Below are positions 58,962 to 64,000 of a stretch of DNA of 64,000 nucleotides, piece by piece. The translations under genes and the position numbers were made by a program. Source of the DNA: Paracoccus sp. Z118. GTDB lineage: Bacteria; Pseudomonadota; Alphaproteobacteria; Rhodobacterales; Rhodobacteraceae. Where the stretch lies: NCBI RefSeq assembly GCF_019061185.1, contig NZ_JAHQZU010000005.1, positions 124,001-188,000 of the forward strand, read 5' to 3'. Each line of letters begins with the position of its first letter. The first letter of the stretch is position 1. The notes below the pieces were generated by a model, which was not told where the DNA came from, did no database searches, and was given only the letters and a program-made list of their open reading frames with translations.

Positions 58962-60908
58962 ATGTCCGCTTGGCGCGAAATCGAACCGTGGGAGCCCGAG
59001 GAAACCGTCGGCAAGCTGTGGCACGGCTGGGCCTCGGGCTTCGACGCCCTGCCGATGCACGAGGATGCCCGCGTCGAACTGACCGAGGTCGCGGGCCGTC
59101 TGGCGGTGCTGTTCCGGGGCCTTGGCGGCGATCACTCGGTCGAGTTCCGCTCGAACGCCGACCGGGTCAGCCGCCACCGGCTGTCGTGGCGGCGCAAGCT
59201 GGGCACCGTCGTCGAGGCGATCCCGCAGGCCAGCTTCGACGGCGCGATCCTGCGGATGCCCGCCTCGCTGGCGCTGCTGCCTACGCCCGAAGCGAACGGG
59301 GCGCTGTATCTGTGGCTGGCCGCCGCAGCCGCCCACGCGGCCGGCGGGCGGGTCGAGGATGACCCGCTGCGCCGCGATCTCGCCCGCCTGATCGCCGCCC
59401 GCGCGACGGTCGAGGCGACGCTGGAGTCCGCGCCCGGCATGACCGGTCTCTATCACGAGCTTTCATCGCTGATGCTGGCCACCCGGCCCGTCTCGCGGCT
59501 GCCCGCGAACGAGGCGGCGGTCGAGGCGCTGGCCCGCGCCCTGCTGGGCGATCCCGCGCCGCTGCCCCCCCGCGCCGAGGAGATGCTGGCGGCCATCGAA
59601 TCCGGCGACCTGTCCGGGATCGCCGCGCCATCCGGCTATCGCCCCATGCGCCCGGTCGTGCTGTGGCCCGATCTGGAAGGCGATGCCGCGTCGGAGGCGA
59701 CCCGCGTCGAGACGCGCGACACCGAGGGCACGCCCGAGGAATCCACCGCCGGTGAAAAGACCGTCCGCGCCCGCCGCCGCAAGGCCGACGCCGCCGACCG
59801 CCGCGACAGCCTGATCCTGCACAAGTTCGAGGCGATCCTCAGCTGGGCCGAGTTCCTCAACCTCAACCGCCGGGTCGAGGATGACGACGACGACAGTGCC
59901 CGCAAAGCACTGGACGATCAGGACGAACTCGGCCTCGGCCAGATCAGCAAGGCCCCGGCGACGCGGCTGAAGCTGCATCTGGACCTTTCCCCCGAGGACG
60001 TGGACCGCGAGGCGATTTCCGGCGTCCATGTCTATCCCGAATGGGAAGCCCGCAGCGGCACCTATCTGCGTGACCATGTGCGGGTGCTGGACAGCACGCC
60101 CGAACCGACCCCCGGCGAGGAGGCCGCGCCCTTCGACGAGGCCGCCCGCCGCCGCATCCGCGCCGTCCGCCAGCGGTTCGAGGCGCTGCGCCCCGGCCGG
60201 GTCACCACCACCGGCCACCGCGACGGGGATGAGCTTGACCTTGAACTGACCGTCCGCTCGCAGGTGGGGCTTGTCACCAGCGGGCAGGGCTCCGACCGCA
60301 TCTGGCGGCAGACCCGTCCCGAGGCGCGCGACCTGGCGGTGTCGATCCTGCTGGACGTGTCCCGTTCCACCGAAAGCGCGGTCACCGGCCGCGCCGTCAT
60401 CGATATCGAGCGCGAGGCGCTGGCCGCGCTCGCCTGGGGGCTGGACGGGCTGGGCGACGCGGTGTCGGTGCAGGCGTTCTCCTCGCTCAAGCGCGACCGG
60501 GTGTTCGTGCGGACCTGCAAGACCTTCGACGAGCCGATGAGCGCGGCGGTCGAGGCCCGCATCGCGGCGCTGCGGCCGATCTTCTACACCCGGCTGGGCG
60601 CGGGCATCCGGCATGTGTCCAAGGGGCTGTCCACGCAGGCCCGCCGTCGGCGGCTGCTGCTGGTCATCACCGACGGCAAGCCGAACGATCTGGATCACTA
60701 CGAGGGTCGCCACGGGATCGAGGACAGCGCCATGGCCGTGCGCGAGGCGCGGCGGGCCGGTCACGCCGTCTTCGGGATCACCGTGGACCGCGACGGCAAG
60801 TCATGGTTCCCGCGCATCTTCGGGCAGGGCGGCTTTGCGCTGGTGCCCCATCCCGACAAGCTGCCCGAGACGCTGCCCTCGATCTACCGCCAGTTGGTCG
60901 GCGCATGA
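58962..60908 (+). CDS. norD: NorD, von Willebrand factor A activation protein
   Basis: A 648-residue protein that partners NorQ. The C-terminal vWA domain has an intact MIDAS motif DVSRSTES and later TDGKPND. The middle part is charged (VEDDDDDS). It starts 4 bases after norQ at ATG 58962. It overlaps norE by 4 bases (ATGA). Confidence 0.95.
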   Translation: MSAWREIEPWEPEETVGKLWHGWASGFDALPMHEDARVELTEVAGRLAVLFRGLGGDHSVEFRSNADRVSRHRLSWRRKLGTVVEAIPQASFDGAILRMPASLALLPTPEANGALYLWLAAAAAHAAGGRVEDDPLRRDLARLIAARATVEATLESAPGMTGLYHELSSLMLATRPVSRLPANEAAVEALARALLGDPAPLPPRAEEMLAAIESGDLSGIAAPSGYRPMRPVVLWPDLEGDAASEATRVETRDTEGTPEESTAGEKTVRARRRKADAADRRDSLILHKFEAILSWAEFLNLNRRVEDDDDDSARKALDDQDELGLGQISKAPATRLKLHLDLSPEDVDREAISGVHVYPEWEARSGTYLRDHVRVLDSTPEPTPGEEAAPFDEAARRRIRAVRQRFEALRPGRVTTTGHRDGDELDLELTVRSQVGLVTSGQGSDRIWRQTRPEARDLAVSILLDVSRSTESAVTGRAVIDIEREALAALAWGLDGLGDAVSVQAFSSLKRDRVFVRTCKTFDEPMSAAVEARIAALRPIFYTRLGAGIRHVSKGLSTQARRRRLLLVITDGKPNDLDHYEGRHGIEDSAMAVREARRAGHAVFGITVDRDGKSWFPRIFGQGGFALVPHPDKLPETLPSIYRQLVGA

Positions 60909-61468
60909 CGGAGGAACGGACATCCCCCGCGCCCGCATGGGCGAGCCTGCCCGGCGAGCTGATCATGTGGGTGCTGATCGTCAGCGAACTCGCGGTCTTC
61001 GGCGCGGGGCTGCTGATCTTCCTCATCATCCGGCTGGGCGATCCCGAAGGGTTCGCCGCCTCGCAGGACCAGCTGCACCGCGTTTCGGCGGCGATCAACA
61101 CGGCGGTTCTGGTGACCTCCGGCTGGTTCGCCGCCCGCGCCGCGCGTGACGCCGAACACGGGCGGACGGGGCCCACACGGGTGAACCTCGGACTCGCCGG
61201 GCTGCTGGGGATCGTGTTCCTGGTGCTGAAAGGCTGGGAATACGCCGACGCCGCCGCCAACGGGCTGGGCTTCGAGGCGCACACGTTCTTCACCTTCTAC
61301 TGGCTGTTGACCGGATTTCACGCCGCCCATGTGATCTTCGGCGTCGGTATCCTCGCGCTGGTGGCGATCCGCGCCCGCGCCGACCATGTGGAGGCCGGAG
61401 CGCAGTTCTGGCACATGGTCGATCTCGTCTGGGTCATCCTGTTCCCCATCATATACCTGCTGCGATGA
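60905..61468 (+). CDS. norE: NorE, cytochrome oxidase subunit III-like protein
   Basis: A 187-residue membrane protein with five helices of the COX3 family (PGELIMWVLIVSELAVFGAGLL, EAHTFFTFYWLLTGFHAAHVIFG, FWHMVDLVWVILFPIIYLL). It supports NO reductase activity or stability but is not catalytic. Both ends are coupled by ATGA overlaps. Confidence 0.94.
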   Translation: MTEERTSPAPAWASLPGELIMWVLIVSELAVFGAGLLIFLIIRLGDPEGFAASQDQLHRVSAAINTAVLVTSGWFAARAARDAEHGRTGPTRVNLGLAGLLGIVFLVLKGWEYADAAANGLGFEAHTFFTFYWLLTGFHAAHVIFGVGILALVAIRARADHVEAGAQFWHMVDLVWVILFPIIYLLR

Positions 61469-61728
61469 ACGATCCCCTGACCAGAGCCTGGGCGAGCCTG
61501 ATCGGGCTGAGCGCGATTTCCGCAGTGATCGCGCAGTTGCTGCCGGGCTTCGACGCGCTGGCGCTGAAGCTCGCCTCGGTCGCGATCCTGCTGATCGGCT
61601 GGGCGAAGGCGCGGGTGATCCTGTCCACCTATCTGGGGCTGGACGCGGTGCCGCCGATCCGGCGCGGCTTCGGGGTGGTGCTGGGGTTTTTCATGGCGGC
61701 GGCGCTCGCGCTTTATCTGCTCGCCTGA
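61465..61728 (+). CDS. norF: NorF, small membrane protein
   Basis: An 87-residue protein with three hydrophobic segments, COX4-like, the usual partner of NorE. It ends the nor operon, 4 bases from the convergent nnr gene. Its assignment rests on position and similarity to NorF. Confidence 0.88.
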   Translation: MNDPLTRAWASLIGLSAISAVIAQLLPGFDALALKLASVAILLIGWAKARVILSTYLGLDAVPPIRRGFGVVLGFFMAAALALYLLA

Positions 61729-61732
61729 GCGG

Positions 61733-62431
61733 TCACTTCATCCACGCCTTGCCGGGGTCCTCGGCGGCAAGCGCGCGCAGCTTGCCGACATCCTCGATAT
61801 GGGCGACGTTCGCCTCCATCCGCACGCCGTAGCTGCGCAGGCGGTTGAACGCGCGCGAGAGGCTTTCGGGCTTCATCCCCAGCCGCCCGGCGATCAGCGC
61901 CTTGTTGTAGGGCATCAGCACCTCGCAAGCCCCCTCGCGGCAGAGGGCGAGATCGGCCAGGAATTCCGCCACCCGCTGCACGCCCGAGCGGGCCTTGAGC
62001 TGTTCGACCTGAGCCACCAGCGATTGCAGATGGACGAAGGTCCCGGCCAGAATCGCGGTGGCGAGCGCCGGGTTCTCGTGCATCTGCTGGCGCAGCCGGG
62101 CGCCGTCGATGCGGACCAGCACCGCGTCGGTGATCGCCTCGGCCGACACGGGGTAGGGCGCGCCGCGCAGGGCCACCGCCTCGCCGAAGCTGCGGCCGCG
62201 GGTCATCACGCTGACCACCGCCTCGGCCCCGCTGGGCGCGACGCGGTAAAGCTTCACCCAGCCGTCGGCGACGATATAGACCGCAGCCGCCTCGTCCCCC
62301 TGAACGAACACGGTGGCGCCGCTCGTGAACCGAGCGATCTGCGCGCCCGAAAGGATGCGCTGCTGCATTTCCGGCGGAAGCCCGGACAGCAGCGCGGCTT
62401 CGCGGGCGATCCGCAGATACGACTCTGGCAT
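61733..62431 (-). CDS. nnr: Nnr, CRP/FNR-family regulator of denitrification
   Basis: A 232-residue regulator. Residues 10-125 are the cyclic-nucleotide-binding-like domain (GATVFVQGDEAAAVYIVADGWVKLYRV), and 150-225 the crp-type helix-turn-helix with recognition helix LGMKPESLSRAFNRLR, the Nnr/Dnr form. There is no N-terminal Cys cluster for a 4Fe-4S centre, so it is not FNR; NO sensing is inferred from the Nnr family. It is convergent with norF and read alone. AGGAC precedes the ATG. No FNR-type box was found in front of it. Confidence 0.88.
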   Translation of the reverse strand: MPESYLRIAREAALLSGLPPEMQQRILSGAQIARFTSGATVFVQGDEAAAVYIVADGWVKLYRVAPSGAEAVVSVMTRGRSFGEAVALRGAPYPVSAEAITDAVLVRIDGARLRQQMHENPALATAILAGTFVHLQSLVAQVEQLKARSGVQRVAEFLADLALCREGACEVLMPYNKALIAGRLGMKPESLSRAFNRLRSYGVRMEANVAHIEDVGKLRALAAEDPGKAWMK

Positions 62432-62621
62432 GGGCTGTCCTGCGGCAACGGCGAAAATCGGTTCCGCAGCTTACTTGCTTCGGAAGGGGAGGGGAATGGC
62501 ACGCCGGCTGCGAACCGCACGGCCTTATCCGTGCCGGGGGGCTGCGCCAGCAGTTGTCGTGATATGAAAACGGGCCCCAAAAGAGATCGGTCGAGCCCTT
62601 CCTCGTGAGGCTGTCAGGCCC
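62432..62621. other. intergenic region upstream of nnr
   Basis: This 190-base gap should hold the nnr promoter (minus strand) and the 3' end of the fpr transcript. One small inverted repeat (CACGG, 6-base loop, CCGTG) is visible. I find no FNR-type dyad and no clear terminator. Confidence 0.35.
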
Positions 62622-63458
62622 TCAGCCCACGAACGCCTTTTCCACCACATAGTGCTGCGGATCGGAGTTCGCGCCTTCCTCAAGCCCGAAACCTTCCAGC
62701 ACGCCCTTGATGTCGATGTTGAAATCCAGCGAGCCGCAGACCATCGCCCGGTCGGTTTCCGGCGCGATCCGCTCCACGCCCAGATCGCGCTGCGCCTCGC
62801 CCGAGCGCAGCAGGTCGGTGATCCGGCCCATCTTGCCGCTCTCTTCGCGCGTGGTGGTGGGATAGTAGCGCAGCTTGTCGCCGATCAACTCGCCGATCAG
62901 CGGATCGTCCGGCAGCGCCTCGACGATCTCGCGGCCATAGGCCAGCTCGGCCACAGTGCGGCAGGTATGGGTGACGATGACCTGCTCGAACTTCTCCCAC
63001 GTCTCGGGCTCGCGCAGGAGCGAGGCGAAGGGGGCAAAGCCCGTGCCGGTGGCGAACAGCCACAGCCGCTTGCCGGGCAGCAGCGCGTCATGGACCAGCG
63101 TGCCCACGGGCTTGGGGCGCAGGATGATCTGGTCGCCCGGCTTGATGTGCTGAAGGCGCGAGGTCAGCGGGCCGTCCTGCACCTTGATCGAATAGAATTC
63201 CAGTTCGTCGTCCCAGGCGGGCGAGGCGATGGAATAGGCGCGCAGGACCGGCTTGATGCGGCCCTTCTCGTCCGGCTCGCCGGGCAGGCCGATCATCACG
63301 AACTCGCCCGAGCGGAACCGCAGGCTGGCAGGCCGCTTGCAGCGGAACGAAAACAGCCAGTCCGTCCAGTGCTTCACCGCCGTCACCTCGACCCCGTCGG
63401 GCAGGGCGGGGGTGACGGGTTCGGCGGCTTGCGGCTTCGCGGCGGTCATCTGGTTCAT
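62622..63458 (-). CDS. fpr: ferredoxin/flavodoxin-NADP reductase
   Basis: A 278-residue cytoplasmic FAD enzyme. RAYSIASPAW (RxYS, FAD site, about residue 75), TGTGFAPFASLLREPE (NADP site, about 138) and the C-terminal HYVVEKAFVG match bacterial Fpr. It exchanges electrons between NADPH and ferredoxin or flavodoxin. AAGGA is 7 bases before ATG 63458. Sequence upstream (63459-63516) holds the terminator of the next gene on the same strand. Confidence 0.93.
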   Translation of the reverse strand: MNQMTAAKPQAAEPVTPALPDGVEVTAVKHWTDWLFSFRCKRPASLRFRSGEFVMIGLPGEPDEKGRIKPVLRAYSIASPAWDDELEFYSIKVQDGPLTSRLQHIKPGDQIILRPKPVGTLVHDALLPGKRLWLFATGTGFAPFASLLREPETWEKFEQVIVTHTCRTVAELAYGREIVEALPDDPLIGELIGDKLRYYPTTTREESGKMGRITDLLRSGEAQRDLGVERIAPETDRAMVCGSLDFNIDIKGVLEGFGLEEGANSDPQHYVVEKAFVG

Positions 63459-63499
63459 GGGAAAATCCTTGCGGCGGCTGCCGCATCTCTGAATGGGGA

Positions 63500-63526
63500 A
63501 AGGAAAAGCGGGGCTGTCAGCCCCGC
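63500..63526 (-). terminator. Rho-independent terminator of the DUF934 gene
   Basis: Arms GCGGGGCT and AGCCCCGC with a 3-base loop (63508-63526), followed on the minus strand by TTTTCCTTT. The hairpin overlaps the DUF934 stop codon. It separates that transcription unit from fpr. Confidence 0.8.
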
Positions 63527-63972
63527 AGCCGCGCCTGATAGTCGTGCGCCATCCAGTTGGCGCGGGCGAGCCACTGGTCCTCGGGCTGGCGGGCGGCGAG
63601 CGTGTCGCTGACCTCGACCTCGTCGAAGCCGGCGCGGCGGGCCATCGCATACTGGTCGGCGATCAGGCCGCGGGCGCGAAGGCGGCCCTGATAACCCATC
63701 TCGCGCAGGCGCTTGGCGATGGTGAAGCCGCGCCCGTCCGCGAAGCTGGGGAAGTCCACGCGGATGATCCGGGTGTCGTCCAGACGGCCCGAAAGCTCGG
63801 CCGGATCGGCGGTCGAGGGCAGGTCCAGCGCAGCCGCGGGCGCCTCGTTCAGGTTGGCGAGCGGCTCGAACGGGGCGTTCCAGTCGTCGGCGCGGAAGCC
63901 GTCGTCGCGGGCGATCCGGTGGCCGGCGGGCGGGGCGCTTTCGGTTTTCGCTTCGGGCATGGTCTCGGTCAT
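63517..63972 (-). CDS. DUF934 protein (sulfite-reduction gene neighbour)
   Basis: A 151-residue soluble protein of the DUF934 family. The conserved part is residues 65-145: IIRVDFPSFADGRGFTIAKRLREMGYQGRLRARG and DQYAMARRAGFDEVEV. DUF934 genes normally follow cysI and cysH (sulfite reductase and PAPS/APS reductase), so the window probably cuts an assimilatory sulfate operon beyond 64000. ATG 63972 starts it; an ATG at residue 5 is possible. Confidence 0.88.
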   Translation of the reverse strand: MTETMPEAKTESAPPAGHRIARDDGFRADDWNAPFEPLANLNEAPAAALDLPSTADPAELSGRLDDTRIIRVDFPSFADGRGFTIAKRLREMGYQGRLRARGLIADQYAMARRAGFDEVEVSDTLAARQPEDQWLARANWMAHDYQARLRG

Positions 63973-64000
63973 CGTGTCGGCTTTCGTCTGAATGGTCGTT

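Noticed and set aside
61733-62431. Calling the regulator FNR
   Set aside because: It lacks the N-terminal cysteine cluster needed for a 4Fe-4S centre; the recognition helix and the place next to norF fit Nnr/Dnr.

Overview
The window is a gene-dense, very GC-rich stretch (strong third-position G/C, ATGA/TGATG-coupled genes, frequent GTG and TTG starts) from an alphaproteobacterium, most likely a denitrifying Paracoccus or close Rhodobacteraceae relative. The best evidence is the complete cytochrome cd1 nitrite reductase locus (nirI-nirX diverging from nirSECF(DL)GHJN), directly followed by norCBQDEF and an Nnr-type regulator. NirS, NorC and NorB read as Paracoccus-type proteins. I see no rRNA, tRNA, CRISPR array, insertion sequence, prophage or origin. 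No gene-free stretch exceeds 300 bases.

Layout. (1) 155-5099: acyl-CoA synthetase, a three-gene NitT/TauT-type ABC importer, and an MgtC-like protein. (2) 5184-18882: a surface-polysaccharide locus in two divergent arms. The minus arm holds a tyrosine-kinase-like ATPase with a ruined P-loop, a Wzz-like chain-length protein, an SGNH esterase, a GT61 glycosyltransferase, a left-handed-helix acetyltransferase, and an acyl-CoA ligase / acyl carrier protein / PLP decarboxylase triad. The plus arm holds an O-antigen-ligase-like protein, a GMC oxidoreductase, a small secreted protein and a Wzx flippase. (3) 19157-27382: a YdeP-like molybdopterin oxidoreductase, CtaG- and CopD/HemJ-like membrane proteins, a heme-copper oxidase (subunit II without CuA, fused subunits I+III), a small membrane protein and a phosphopantetheinyl transferase; a DUF2231 gene lies antiparallel inside the group. 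(4) 27516-37486: a glycerol regulon, glpD-glpS-glpT-glpP-glpQ-glpU-glpV-glpK on the minus strand with divergent glpR and two operator-like dyads between. (5) 37496-43378: a GntR regulator facing a five-gene operon (binding protein, two permeases, ATPase, fumarylpyruvate-hydrolase-like enzyme), then a TauE/SafE exporter. (6) 43386-61728: nir and nor genes. (7) 61733-63972: nnr, ferredoxin-NADP reductase and a DUF934 gene.

How it works together. Nitrite is reduced to NO by NirS, whose heme d1 is built by NirE, NirDL, NirG, NirH, NirJ, NirF and NirN. NO is reduced to N2O by NorCB, matured by NorQD with NorEF. NirI and NirX form a membrane flavoprotein and its flavin transferase. Two FNR/Nnr-type boxes sit in the nirS/nirI intergenic region and in front of norC; the presumed activator is the adjacent nnr product. 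In the glycerol regulon an ABC importer delivers glycerol to GlpK, and GlpD feeds electrons to quinone.

Most worth follow-up: the heme-copper oxidase lacking CuA and carrying non-standard proton-channel residues; the ligase/ACP/decarboxylase triad in a polysaccharide locus with no exosortase and a single recognisable glycosyltransferase; the complementary degeneration of the GlpS/GlpT ATPases; the long Ala/Pro-rich N-terminal extension of NirS; and a 20-codon ORF that exactly bridges nirI and nirX.
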